From Rhodospirillaceae bacterium UBA1479 (GTDB lineage Bacteria > Pseudomonadota > Alphaproteobacteria > Rhodospirillales > Casp-alpha2), in contig DCRZ01000009.1 of assembly GCA_002325375.1 (NCBI GenBank), forward strand, positions 406,156-470,155: a stretch of 64,000 nt of DNA, read 5' to 3'. The position numbers were made by a program, and so were the translations under genes. Below are positions 33,157-41,775 of this stretch, in pieces (position 1 is the first letter of the stretch; each line of letters begins with the position of its first letter). The notes below the pieces were generated by a model. That model did not search any database and was not told the origin of the DNA. It saw nothing but the letters and a program-made list of their open reading frames with translations.

Positions 33157-33945
33157 ATGGGGTCGTACAAGCCGGTGAACGCCGCCCTTCGGGGCCTCGA
33201 CGTGCTGGCCGCCGTCAACAAGTTGAAGGGGCGTGCGACGATCGGCGAGCTGCACCGGGAAACGGGCCTCGACAAGGCGACCATCGTGCGCATGCTGGAA
33301 ACCCTCATGCATGCGGGCTTCGTCGTGCGCGACGAACACCACACGGCCTACGAAGTGACCGGCAAGACCCTGCTGCTGTGTTCGGGATACGACCGCCACC
33401 GTGCCGTCGGGCGGATCGTCGGCCCCATCATCGCGGCGTTCCGCAACCGCTTCGGCTGGCCGTCGGATGTCGCCATCTTCGACCATGACGCCATGGTGCT
33501 GATTGAATCGTCACGCGACGCGGGCTCGATCCTGGTCAACCGGTTGCCGGGCTACCGCGCGCCGATGCTGGGGACCAGCCTGGGCCTGGCCTACCTAGCC
33601 TTCGCCAGCGCCGAGGAACGCGCGGAAGTGCTCGACCGCGTCACGGCGATGCCCGCGGTATGGAACGAGATCGCCCGCGACCGGGCCAAGGCGGAGGATT
33701 ATCTTGCCGGCATCCGCAACCAGGGCTACGCCACCATGCATGAAGAATATTCGCGCACGGAATACGGCCGGCGCATTTCCACCATCGGCGTGCCGATCCT
33801 GGTGGGCGGGCGCTCCATGGCGGCCATGAATGTGCTCTATCTGAAAAGCGCCCTGCCCATGGCCGAAGCGGTCGCCACCATGGTCGCACCCCTGAAGGCC
33901 TGCGCCGACGAGATCGCCGGCGCCCTGACGGCCGGTCCCGGCTGA
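33157..33945 (+). CDS. IclR-family transcriptional regulator
   Basis: A 262-residue regulator. The N-terminal winged helix-turn-helix (about residues 8-70) reads AALRGLDVLAAVNKLKGRAT through GELHRETGLDKATIVRMLETLMHAGFV. The C-terminal effector-binding domain has SLGLAYLAFAS and the closing IGVPILVGGRSMAAMNVLYL. The ATG is the first sensible start. It is divergent from the TauD-type dioxygenase and MFS genes, and the inverted repeat between them (33063-33079) is the probable operator. Its effector would be the dioxygenase substrate or product, by inference. Confidence 0.92.
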   Translation: MGSYKPVNAALRGLDVLAAVNKLKGRATIGELHRETGLDKATIVRMLETLMHAGFVVRDEHHTAYEVTGKTLLLCSGYDRHRAVGRIVGPIIAAFRNRFGWPSDVAIFDHDAMVLIESSRDAGSILVNRLPGYRAPMLGTSLGLAYLAFASAEERAEVLDRVTAMPAVWNEIARDRAKAEDYLAGIRNQGYATMHEEYSRTEYGRRISTIGVPILVGGRSMAAMNVLYLKSALPMAEAVATMVAPLKACADEIAGALTAGPG

Positions 33946-33967
33946 CCGGGATTACCCGGACACGGAA

Positions 33968-34318
33968 TCAGCCGGGCCGCTTGGCGGCGCTTATGCAGTC
34001 ATAGAAAATGTGTTGTGCGCTGCCGCGCTGGGCTTCTTCCTCGTCCCAGGCCCGCTCGCGCATGGCCAGCAGCGTTTCGATGCGCTGATAGTCGCCGGTA
34101 TCGGCAAGCTGAAGGTTGATCTGGTCGATGGTTTGCTGGCGGGCGGCTTCGATGGAGGCCAGCAACTCTGCGTGGTCGGCCTTGCATTTGACGGCGGTGA
34201 TGGAACCGCTTTCCGCCGTCGCCAGCCACAACGACAGCAGCAGCGCCACCGCGATCAGGGGAACAGGCGCACGGCGCCGGATCATCATATCCCAATCGTA
34301 TTCTTGCCATTTGGACAT
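33968..34318 (-). CDS. Hypothetical membrane-anchored periplasmic protein (116 aa)
   Basis: MSKWQEYDWD leads into a basic patch (MMIRRRAPVP) and a hydrophobic helix (LIAVALLLSLWLA, about residues 22-34). The periplasmic part is about 80 residues of helical, charged sequence with two Cys residues (KCKADH and YDCISA), which could form a disulfide. It has no known domain. A start at 34288 would give a simpler signal sequence. It is the gene upstream of moaA on the same strand but separated by about 60 nt. I do not recognise it. Confidence 0.6.
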   Translation of the reverse strand: MSKWQEYDWDMMIRRRAPVPLIAVALLLSLWLATAESGSITAVKCKADHAELLASIEAARQQTIDQINLQLADTGDYQRIETLLAMRERAWDEEEAQRGSAQHIFYDCISAAKRPG

Positions 34319-34378
34319 GACGGAAACTCTATTCTTTACAGGGAAGGGTGGTCAATCCGCAGGAAGCCGAAGAGGGCA

Positions 34379-35377
34379 TCAGCCGCCGGTGACGCTCATG
34401 TGGCGGCTTACGGCCGGGCCGTCGCCGCGCCGTTCGATGACGAAATCGTGGCCCTTGGGCTTGCGGCCGATGGCTTCGTCGATGGCGGTTTCCAGCAATT
34501 CGTCGCCCTCGGACGCGCGCAAGGGTGCCCGCAGGTCGGCGGCGTCGTCCTGGCCCAGGCACATGTACAGCGTGCCCGTGCAGGTCAGGCGCACGCGGTT
34601 GCAGCCTTCGCAGAAATTATGGGTCAGCGGCGTGATGAAGCCGAGCTTTTGGCCCGTTTCCTCGACCTGGGTATAGCGCGCCGGGCCGCCGGTCTTGAAC
34701 GGAATGTCGGTTAGGGTCCAGGTCTTCTCCAGGCGCTCGCGCACCTTGGACAGGGGCAGGTACTGGTCCGTGCGGTCCTGGTCGATCTCGCCGAGCGGCA
34801 TGGTTTCGATCAGGGTCATGTCGAAGGCGTTCTCACCGCAATATTCGATCATGCGGTCCAGTTCGTCCTCGTTGAAGTTCTTCAGCGCCACCGTGTTGAT
34901 CTTCACGTGCAGGCCGGCCTTGCGGGCCGCGTCGATGCCGTCCAGCACCTTGTCCAGCTTGCCCCAACGGGTGATCGCCTCGAACCGGTCGGGATCGAGG
35001 GTGTCGAGCGAAACATTGATGCGCCGCACCCCGGCGTCGACCAACTCGTCCGCGAAGCGCGCCAGCTGGGAGCCGTTGGAGGTCAAGGTCAGTTCCTCCA
35101 GATCGCCGGTCTTCAGATGGCGGCCGAGGGAGCGGATCAGCGACATGATGTTGCGGCGGACCAGGGGTTCGCCCCCGGTCAGGCGCAGCTTCTTCACGCC
35201 CTTGCGCACGAAGGCGGAACACAGGCGGTCGAGTTCCTCCAGCGACAGGATTTCCGCCTTGGGCAGGAAGGTCATGTCTTCCGCCATGCAGTACACGCAG
35301 CGGAAATCGCAGCGGTCCGTGACGGAAACGCGGAGGTAGCTTACCGCCCGTCCGAAGGGGTCAATCATGCTGGTCAT
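34379..35377 (-). CDS. moaA: GTP 3',8-cyclase (molybdenum cofactor biosynthesis)
   Basis: A 332-residue radical-SAM enzyme that converts GTP to 3',8-cyclo-H2-GTP, the first committed step to molybdopterin. The N-terminal [4Fe-4S] motif is CDFRCVYC (CxxxCxxC, about residues 23-30), followed by LTGGEP. The C-terminal cluster is CEGCNRVRLTCTG, with CxxC and the third Cys after it. The essential C-terminal GG is present (SVTGG). It lies at the head of a region with mobA, fdhD and formate dehydrogenase genes, all consistent with molybdenum enzyme maturation. Confidence 0.96.
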   Translation of the reverse strand: MTSMIDPFGRAVSYLRVSVTDRCDFRCVYCMAEDMTFLPKAEILSLEELDRLCSAFVRKGVKKLRLTGGEPLVRRNIMSLIRSLGRHLKTGDLEELTLTSNGSQLARFADELVDAGVRRINVSLDTLDPDRFEAITRWGKLDKVLDGIDAARKAGLHVKINTVALKNFNEDELDRMIEYCGENAFDMTLIETMPLGEIDQDRTDQYLPLSKVRERLEKTWTLTDIPFKTGGPARYTQVEETGQKLGFITPLTHNFCEGCNRVRLTCTGTLYMCLGQDDAADLRAPLRASEGDELLETAIDEAIGRKPKGHDFVIERRGDGPAVSRHMSVTGG

Positions 35378-35412
35378 GGGTCAGCTCAGTTGCATCCTCA
35401 AGATCGTGTGAT

Positions 35413-35428
35413 GGCCCGGTTTCGGGCC
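35413..35428. repeat. 6-bp GC hairpin upstream of moaA
   Basis: GGCCCG (35413-35418) and CGGGCC (35423-35428) flank GTTT. It lies between the polyferredoxin stop and the moaA start (both read leftward). No T-run follows, so it is more likely a leader structure than a terminator. Confidence 0.35.
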
Positions 35429-35571
35429 GCCGCCGGTGGTTCGTATCCCGGCCGCCGTTATTCCGTTTAGTCATATCGCTATAAAGATAGTAAGGCCTGG
35501 CACCCTTGTCGCCTCAAATTTTCATGAGGAATTCCGCAGAATGGAAAGATGCCGGCGGTGCGAAATCCCAT

Positions 35572-37683
35572 TCAGCCCTCTTTGTCCGTCTCTGGTGTCA
35601 GCCCTTTTGCCCGCATGTCGGCTTCCGCCGCCGTCCGCATTTCATCGCGTTCGCGCAGGTAGTCCTGGGTTGTGCGGGTCATGGGCTTGGGCGCGCCGGC
35701 CAGCGGGTTGGCGACCTCGAACTGCACCAGCACGCGACAGTCGTCGCACATCTTGATGCGGTCCAGCGCGGCACCCGGGAACATGGAATGGCCCTTCAGC
35801 TTGTTGGTCAGCTGGTCGATGGTGGCGCGGGTGCCATAGGGCTTGCCGCAGCGAATGCAGTGGAAGGGGTCTTCCTCCTTCTGCACGCGGGGGCTCTTGG
35901 CTTCGTCCTTGAACGACAGGCGGGGCGTCAGGGTGATGACCTTTTCCGGGCAGGTCTTGGCGCAGAGCCCGCATTGAACGCAGGCATCCTCGACGAACGA
36001 CAATTGCGGTTTGTCCGGATTGTCGCGGAGCGCCCGGGCCGGGCAGGCGCCGACGCAGCTGAGGCAGAGCGTACAGCCGGCCACGTCCACGGTCACCGTG
36101 CCGAAGGGCGCACCCTTGGGCATGGCGATCTCGTCGACCTTGTTGGGCGCGCCGGCGTGCAGGGTGTCCAGCGCCAGGCGCATGATCGTCCGCTTGCGGC
36201 CCAGCGGCAGGAAATCGCCCTGCGGCATGGCGGGCAGCTTTGCCAGGGACCAGAGTGCCTCTTCGACCGCGGAAGGATCGTCCAGATGCAGATGGCGGAC
36301 GCGGCCCGTGCCGTAGCCGAGCCCGTCCAGCACCGTTTCGGCGATGGCGATCTCACCTTCCTGGGCCTGGGCTTCCTCGCGCCGTTTGGGCGGCAGCAGG
36401 ATCAGACAGTGCGCGGCGCCGTAGGCGGCGGCGGACAGGATCAGATCAAGGCCGATCTGCGTCACCTCGTTGACGGCGAAGGGAATACAGTTCGCGGGCA
36501 GGCCGCGGCCCATGCGCGATATCAGGCCGATGGCTTCCTCGCCCTGGTCCGCGTCGTGGATCAGCAGCACCGGGTCCGTGCCGCCGGCCTTGGCATAGGT
36601 GCGCAGCACCGTGCGCGCGCGCTTGAACAATTCGTCGCCGAGCGGCAGGGCATAGGTCGCCGCGCCGGTCGGACAGACCGAGGCGCAGACGCCGCAGCCG
36701 CCGCACAGGTAGGGGTCGATCTTGACCCGCTCGTTATCGGGGGTGATGGCGCCGGCCGGGCAGTTGTCGATGCAGCGCGAACAGCCGGTGATGCGGCTTC
36801 GGGAATGGGCGCAGATCTTGGCGTCGTAATCGACATAGCGGGGTTTTTCGAATTCGCCGACCATCTCGGTCATCTCGAAGATGGCTTCGGCGACCAGGGC
36901 GGGGTTGCCGCGGTCCGGGTTGTAATAGCCGTCGCGCTTGTCCGCATGGGGGAACAGGGCGGGCCCGCCGCGCAGGTCTAAAATCAAATCGCATTCGGAT
37001 GTTCCGGACTGCGGCTCGCCTTCCCATTCCAGGGCGCCGCGGCTTGACGCCTTGGCCGGGATGAAGCCCGCGATGGCGACCTGGAACGCGCCCAGGTGCC
37101 CGCCGGCGCCGGTGACTTTCCCGGCGAACACAGGGAATTCCATGACCGCCGGCGGCGGCACGTCCTTGGCCCCTTCCAGGACCAGGGTGACGTTCAATCG
37201 CCCGGCGAGCTTGCGCGCCGCCGCGACCGCGTCCTCGCCCTTCCCCAAAACCAACGTCACGCCGTCGGATTTCATGGAGACGGAGCGCGCACCGGCCAAA
37301 TCCATGGCCGCTTCGTTCAAAAGGGAGGCCATCTTGGCCGTCAGGTTGGTGGAGGCCTTCTTGTCCTGGGCCGCATCGGACCAGCCCGCCTTTTCGCGGA
37401 TGTTGGTGAAGGCAATGGCGGGGGGCGTGTCCATTTCGTCGAGGGTTTCCAGGAACAGCGGCGCTTCCTGGGTGCAGGCGACCAGCAGGGTTTCCCCCGC
37501 CTGGCCGGCAATGCCGGCGACGCGCTGGAATTCCTCGGCTTGGCGGCGGCACAGATGGGTCGCGACCTTCAGGTCCCCGTCGTCGCCGGTTCCCTGGCCG
37601 CAGGCCTTTGCCAGCGCCTTGCCGTCGATCGACATGGTGCCTTCACAGTCGCAGACGAGGACGTGCTTCTCATTGAGCTTCAT
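35572..37683 (-). CDS. Polyferredoxin-type 4Fe-4S protein of the formate dehydrogenase region
   Basis: A 703-residue iron-sulfur protein. Four ferredoxin-type motifs are seen: CSRCIDNCPAGA (about residue 300), CGGCGVCASVCPTGA (about 328), CTLCLSCVGACPARA (about 538) and CVQCGLCAKTCPEKV (about 573). A C-terminal metal site follows, formed by CIRCGKP and CDDC about 30 residues apart (about 611-650), probably zinc. The N-terminal 280 residues have no Cys cluster and start LVCDCEGTMSIDGKAL. It is the first gene of a moaA-containing leftward run in a formate/Moco region. This suggests an electron-transfer partner of formate dehydrogenase; the partner is not proven. Confidence 0.8.
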   Translation of the reverse strand: MKLNEKHVLVCDCEGTMSIDGKALAKACGQGTGDDGDLKVATHLCRRQAEEFQRVAGIAGQAGETLLVACTQEAPLFLETLDEMDTPPAIAFTNIREKAGWSDAAQDKKASTNLTAKMASLLNEAAMDLAGARSVSMKSDGVTLVLGKGEDAVAAARKLAGRLNVTLVLEGAKDVPPPAVMEFPVFAGKVTGAGGHLGAFQVAIAGFIPAKASSRGALEWEGEPQSGTSECDLILDLRGGPALFPHADKRDGYYNPDRGNPALVAEAIFEMTEMVGEFEKPRYVDYDAKICAHSRSRITGCSRCIDNCPAGAITPDNERVKIDPYLCGGCGVCASVCPTGAATYALPLGDELFKRARTVLRTYAKAGGTDPVLLIHDADQGEEAIGLISRMGRGLPANCIPFAVNEVTQIGLDLILSAAAYGAAHCLILLPPKRREEAQAQEGEIAIAETVLDGLGYGTGRVRHLHLDDPSAVEEALWSLAKLPAMPQGDFLPLGRKRTIMRLALDTLHAGAPNKVDEIAMPKGAPFGTVTVDVAGCTLCLSCVGACPARALRDNPDKPQLSFVEDACVQCGLCAKTCPEKVITLTPRLSFKDEAKSPRVQKEEDPFHCIRCGKPYGTRATIDQLTNKLKGHSMFPGAALDRIKMCDDCRVLVQFEVANPLAGAPKPMTRTTQDYLRERDEMRTAAEADMRAKGLTPETDKEG

Positions 37684-37898
37684 AAGACCGATGCTTCCCT
37701 ATCCGGCGCCCTTCTGGTGACGCTCGTGCGTTCGAACATGTATTTTGTTTAGGCTATTTTACAGAGAATAAAAACGGTGTGCGAGTAGGGGTATTCGCCC
37801 CTTCTGTTTGGCCGTTTACATTCCAAATCCCAGACCCTAACTATGTGGGGACCGCCGGGCGCAATAAAAAGCCCCGGAAAGGGAGGAAAAGGCAGGCA

Positions 37899-38201
37899 AT
37901 GGCAAACAGTACCCCATCCGGCAAGAACGGACTTTCCGTCGATGACTTCATGCTGGCCGCCCAGCGCGGCGACCGCGACACCCTGCAACAGGCGTTGGAC
38001 GCGGGTATGAAGGTCGATACCATCGACGCGCACGGCAATTCGGCGCTGATGTACGCGGCGGCGGCCGGTCAGGCCAAGACCTGCCAATGGCTGATCGACC
38101 AGGGCATCGACAAGGCGACCGTCAACAACTGGGGCCTGGGCGTGCGCGACTGGTCGAAATGGTCGTCCAATGCCGACGATATCCGCAAGCTCGTCTACTG
38201 A
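37899..38201 (+). CDS. Small ankyrin-repeat protein (100 aa)
   Basis: About two ankyrin repeats: SVDDFMLAAQRGDRDTLQQALDAGMKVDTI, then DAHGNSALMYAAAAGQAKTCQWLIDQGIDK. Both carry the helix-turn-helix plus GN/GxTAL pattern. There is no signal peptide, so it is a cytoplasmic protein-protein contact module. GGGAGGAAAAGG precedes the chosen ATG. It is divergent from the polyferredoxin gene and has a TetR-type gene right after it (24 nt). The partner is unknown. Confidence 0.8.
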   Translation: MANSTPSGKNGLSVDDFMLAAQRGDRDTLQQALDAGMKVDTIDAHGNSALMYAAAAGQAKTCQWLIDQGIDKATVNNWGLGVRDWSKWSSNADDIRKLVY

Positions 38202-38224
38202 CCCAACTTCGACGGGAGGCGCCC

Positions 38225-38842
38225 ATGGCGGCACCCCGACGGAAACCCGCCACACCGAAGACCGCCACGGCCTCGCCATCGGCGGATGCGATCCTTGACC
38301 GCGCGCTGACCCTGGCCGATGGGGCAGGGTGGGACGCGCTCAGCCTGAGCGCCCTGGCGGCCGATCTGGGCCTGCCCCCGGCGGACCTTGCCCGTCATTT
38401 CCGCGACAAGGACGCCCTGGCCAATGCCTGGTTCGCCCGGGCGCGGGACGCCATGCTGGCGGCCCCGCCCCGGGGGTTCGCGCGGCAACCGGTCAGGGAT
38501 CGGCTGAACATCCTATTGCTGCGTTGGTTCGATGCCTTGGCGCCCCACCGGGCCGTCACGGCCCAGATGCTGGCGGGCAAGCTGTGGCCGTTCCATCCGC
38601 ACCATTACGTGCCGATGGTGTTCGACCTGTCGCGGCTGATCCAATGGCTGCGCGACGCGGCGGGCATGGGGGCAATGGGACGACGGCGGCAGATCGAGGA
38701 AATCGGCCTGACCCTGCTGTTTCTTGCCGTTTTGCGCCGCTGGTGCCGCGACGAAAGCCGGGGGCAGGCGGAGACCAAGGCGTATCTGGCGGCCCGCCTG
38801 GCCCGCGCCGACGCCTTGGCGGCGCGGTGGTTCCGGGGCTAG
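38225..38842 (+). CDS. TetR-family-like regulator
   Basis: About 205 residues. After a basic N-terminal tail the DNA-binding part reads ADAILDRALTLADGAGWDAL and SLSALAADLGLPPADLARHF with RDKDALANAW, matching the TetR helix-turn-helix layout. The C-terminal domain is Ala/Leu/Arg-rich helical and carries no recognised ligand signature; it could also be a COQ9-like fold, which shares the TetR architecture. GGGAGG stands 5 nt before the ATG. It directly follows the ankyrin-repeat gene, so both may be one transcript. Confidence 0.72.
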   Translation: MAAPRRKPATPKTATASPSADAILDRALTLADGAGWDALSLSALAADLGLPPADLARHFRDKDALANAWFARARDAMLAAPPRGFARQPVRDRLNILLLRWFDALAPHRAVTAQMLAGKLWPFHPHHYVPMVFDLSRLIQWLRDAAGMGAMGRRRQIEEIGLTLLFLAVLRRWCRDESRGQAETKAYLAARLARADALAARWFRG

Positions 38843-38973
38843 GCCACGATGCTCTGTAAACAAGTGCCGGCGGGGAAAAGGTGCTTGTCCCATGGGGAGG
38901 CTTGCACGGCCTTGGCGGGGCGGCCAGGATTGTCGGAACATCCTTAACTGCGCATGTGACGGAGACCCGATCC

Positions 38974-39627
38974 ATGAAGCTTCACGCCGATCTTTCCCGG
39001 CCGGCCATCGTCGATTCCACATCTCTTGCATGGGTACCGTCGCCCTCGCCCGGCGTCGCGCGCCGCATGCTGGAGCGTGACGGCGACGAGGTCGCCCGCG
39101 CGACCAGCATCGTCCGCTATGCCCCCGGGTCCGAATTTCCCACCCACCGCCACGGCGGCGGTGAGGAGTTCATGGTGCTGGACGGCGTGTTTTCCGACGA
39201 GCACGGCGACTTTCCCGCCGGCACCTATGTGCGCAATCCCGTCGGCTCAAGCCACGCGCCCCGGACCGCGCCCGGTTGCACCATCTTCGTCAAACTGCGC
39301 CAGATGGACCCGGACGACCAGACCCAGGTGGCCATCGACACCAAGGCGGGCGATTGGGTGGCCGGTGACATGCCGGGTCTGTTTCGCATGCCGCTCTATG
39401 AATTCGGGGCGGAGCGCGTGTGGCTGACCAAGATGGGAGCGGGCTGCGCCGCCGCGCCCCACAGCCATCCCGGCGGCGAGGAGGTCCTGGTTCTCGAGGG
39501 CAGTGTCGAGGACGAGAACGGCATTCACGGCAAGGGCACCTGGTTCCGACTGCCGCCCGGCAGTTTTCATTCGCCGCGCACGGATGACGGCTGTTTGCTC
39601 TGGGTCAAGCAGGGCCATCTGGGGTAG
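38974..39627 (+). CDS. Double-cupin protein with ChrR-like domains
   Basis: A 217-residue protein of two cupin domains. The first has PTHRHGGGEEFMVLDG (about residues 54-69), the second PHSHPGGEEVLVLEG (about 160-175). Each has the HxHxxxxE metal-binding pattern and is followed by GTYVRNPVGSSHAP or GTWFRLPPGSFHSP. This is the ChrR/anti-ECF C-terminal cupin type, but here without the N-terminal zinc-finger anti-sigma domain and without an adjacent sigma factor. GGAGAC precedes the ATG. A metal-dependent enzyme or a detached sensor is possible. Confidence 0.83.
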   Translation: MKLHADLSRPAIVDSTSLAWVPSPSPGVARRMLERDGDEVARATSIVRYAPGSEFPTHRHGGGEEFMVLDGVFSDEHGDFPAGTYVRNPVGSSHAPRTAPGCTIFVKLRQMDPDDQTQVAIDTKAGDWVAGDMPGLFRMPLYEFGAERVWLTKMGAGCAAAPHSHPGGEEVLVLEGSVEDENGIHGKGTWFRLPPGSFHSPRTDDGCLLWVKQGHLG

Positions 39628-39673
39628 CCTTCCCGTTCATGCCGATTGACGACGGAGAAGGAGTGCGCCGCCG

Positions 39674-39964
39674 ATGGCCGCCTACGTGATTGCCCAGATC
39701 GACATCACCGATCCGGAAACCTTCAAGGAATATCAGGCCCTGGTGCCCGCGACGATCGCTGCTTACGGCGGTGAATACATCGTGCGCGGCGGCGACCAGG
39801 TTGCGCTTGAGGGCGTGGCCCCATCATCGCGCACGGTCGTCCTGCGCTTTCCCGACATGGCGGCGGCCAAGGCCTGGCACGCCTCGCCGGAATACGAAAA
39901 GCCGCTCGCCATCCGCATGGCCTCGGCGGCGGGCACGTTGTTTGTGGTCGATGGCGTCGGCTGA
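39674..39964 (+). CDS. DUF1330 domain protein
   Basis: A 96-residue protein of the dimeric alpha-beta barrel type: MAAYVIAQIDITDPETFKEY, GGEYIVRGGDQVALEG, RTVVLRFPDMAAAKAWHASP and EYEKPLAIRMASA. This order is typical of DUF1330. The family is small and widespread with no fixed function. AAGGAG stands about 10 nt before the ATG. It follows the double-cupin gene with 46 nt between and may be co-transcribed. Confidence 0.85.
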   Translation: MAAYVIAQIDITDPETFKEYQALVPATIAAYGGEYIVRGGDQVALEGVAPSSRTVVLRFPDMAAAKAWHASPEYEKPLAIRMASAAGTLFVVDGVG

Positions 39965-39974
39965 TTTTTAAAAA

Positions 39975-40607
39975 TTAACTAAAATTCAGTTGACTCATAT
40001 CCGCGCCGGTCTCAATCACGTCGAGACCCCGGGCCGAGAGGTGAAACACCACGTCCTGGCGCATGGAAATGTCCATGGTTTCCTGTGCGTCCAGGCCCAG
40101 GTAGCGGCGGATTAAAGTACGCCCCGTGCCGCCGTGACAGACCACGATGACCGGCTGCGCGGGGACAAGGCTCAGGAGCCAGCCGTGGGCCCGTTCCATG
40201 ACCTCCGTCAGGGTCTCGCCGCCGCCGGGCGGGCGGTGGCCCCAGGGATCGGCGTCCATGGCGCCCAGATCTGCCTCGTCGCCGGCCGTCGCAATTTCCG
40301 GGCGCGTCATGCCCTCCCAGCGGCCATAGCCCTTTTCCTTCAGCCGCTCGTCGATGGTGAAGGCGCGCGGATCAAGCCCTGCGGCGGCGCAGGCCAGGGC
40401 CGTTGTTTGTTCGCAGCGCCCGGCGGGGCTACGGTACAGGGCGAAGGGGGTAAGCGGGGCAAACCGCTCGGCGAGCAGCCGGCCGTAGGCCGCCGCCTGG
40501 GCCTGGCCCAATTCGGTGAGGACCGAATTGCCGTGACCCTGGATGCGGCCCTCGCGGTTGAATTCGGTCTGGCCGTGGCGAATCAGGATGATGTCGGGGA
40601 AAGGCAT
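39975..40607 (-). CDS. Histidine phosphatase family protein (phosphoglycerate mutase-like)
   Basis: A 210-residue protein. The catalytic RHG motif is in IILIRHGQTEFNREGRIQGHG (His about residue 10, the phospho-accepting His). The second His is in VCHGGTGRTLIRRYLGL and the catalytic Glu region is GYGRWEGMTRPE. ATG at 40607 starts the fold; upstream in-frame Met codons belong to non-coding DNA. Members dephosphorylate sugars, nucleotides and cobalamin precursors (CobC-like); the substrate is unknown. It is divergent from fdhD with about 230 nt between. Confidence 0.9.
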   Translation of the reverse strand: MPFPDIILIRHGQTEFNREGRIQGHGNSVLTELGQAQAAAYGRLLAERFAPLTPFALYRSPAGRCEQTTALACAAAGLDPRAFTIDERLKEKGYGRWEGMTRPEIATAGDEADLGAMDADPWGHRPPGGGETLTEVMERAHGWLLSLVPAQPVIVVCHGGTGRTLIRRYLGLDAQETMDISMRQDVVFHLSARGLDVIETGADMSQLNFS

Positions 40608-40839
40608 GGGCGGGCTCTGGAGCGGGGCTGGGATTGAGATGGAATTTCTCATAGCAGGAAACGTCGAGATTGCCGAGACGTCCGGCCCCTTGATTTCTTG
40701 ACCCTTGCCGCCGACACTCGCGATCCCCATGTTTTGGGGCATTCGTGACCCCGGCGATCAAGACCGGCGGCGCGGGCGGGCCTGCGGTTATGGGCTGTCC
40801 GGTTGCTTCCGGCAGGGACCGGTTTTGGGAGAACAAGGC

Positions 40840-41775
40840 GTGAGCCAAAGCGACAACGATTCCGGTGCGTCGGGCGGCAGCCCATTGACGGCCGTCTATG
40901 CGGATGGCGTGGGCGAGCTTGTCGTCAAGCCGAACCCGGACGATCCGCGCCTGACCGAAAAGGTGCCCGGCATCGATCAGGACGGCTCAGCCGTGATCGC
41001 CTCGGTCACCGTGGAACGCCCTCTGACCCTGTTCCTCAACGGCCGCGAGATCGTCACCATGATGACGATCTGCGATTATCCGGAGTATCTCGCCGTCGGC
41101 TATCTGGTGAACCAGAACATGCTGCGCCCCGACGATGTGGTCACGGCGGTGGAATTCGACGACGACCTGGAAGTCGTCGTCGTGCGCACGGAGCGCGAAA
41201 CGGATTTCGAGGAAAAGCTGAAGAAGAAGACCCTGACCTCCGGCTGTGCCCAGGGCACGGTGTTCGGCGACGTCATGGAGAAGTTCGAAAGCGTGAAGCT
41301 GGCCGAGAGCGCGATTATCAAGACGTCCTGGCTGTTCGCCCTGATGAAGAAGATCAACACGGCGCCGAGCCTCTATCTGGAAGCGGGCGCCATCCACGGT
41401 TGCGTGCTGTGCAAGGACGACCGCCCGCTGCTGTACATGGAGGACGTCGGCCGCCACAACGCCGTAGACAAGATCGCCGGCTTCATGTTCCTGCACGGCT
41501 GGACGGGGCGCGACAAGATCTTCTACACCACCGGGCGGCTGACCAGTGAGATGGTCATCAAGACCGTGCAGATGGAAATCCCCATTCTGGTGTCCCGCTC
41601 GGGCTTTACGGCCTGGGGCGTGGATCTGGCCAATCAGGTCGGCCTGACCCTGATCGGTCGGGCCAAGGGCCGGCGTTTCATTGCCTTGGCCGGCCAGGAC
41701 CGCATCGAATTCAATGCTGAGCACGGCGAGGCGGCGGACGAGCCCCTGGAACTGCGCCGCAAGGGCAGCCGATGA
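40840..41775 (+). CDS. fdhD: Formate dehydrogenase accessory sulfurtransferase FdhD
   Basis: About 311 residues. FdhD moves sulfur from a cysteine desulfurase to the molybdenum cofactor, which formate dehydrogenases need. Family motifs are seen: MTICDYPEYLAVGYL in the first part, then LTSGCAQGTVFGD (about residues 135-147), GCVLCKDDRPLLYMEDVGRH with NAVDKIAGF, and TTGRLTSEMV with ILVSRS. E. coli FdhD uses a CxxC at the first position; here only one Cys is present there. GTG at 40840 has GGGAGA 7 nt upstream. It heads a four-gene run in which every junction overlaps by 4 bases (ATGA). Confidence 0.92.
   Translation: MSQSDNDSGASGGSPLTAVYADGVGELVVKPNPDDPRLTEKVPGIDQDGSAVIASVTVERPLTLFLNGREIVTMMTICDYPEYLAVGYLVNQNMLRPDDVVTAVEFDDDLEVVVVRTERETDFEEKLKKKTLTSGCAQGTVFGDVMEKFESVKLAESAIIKTSWLFALMKKINTAPSLYLEAGAIHGCVLCKDDRPLLYMEDVGRHNAVDKIAGFMFLHGWTGRDKIFYTTGRLTSEMVIKTVQMEIPILVSRSGFTAWGVDLANQVGLTLIGRAKGRRFIALAGQDRIEFNAEHGEAADEPLELRRKGSR

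Noticed and set aside
35377..35480. A 37-codon reverse ORF directly before moaA (MTKRNNGGRD...)
   Set aside because: It overlaps the moaA start, has no SD and is rich in Arg and His without pattern; more likely leader sequence.
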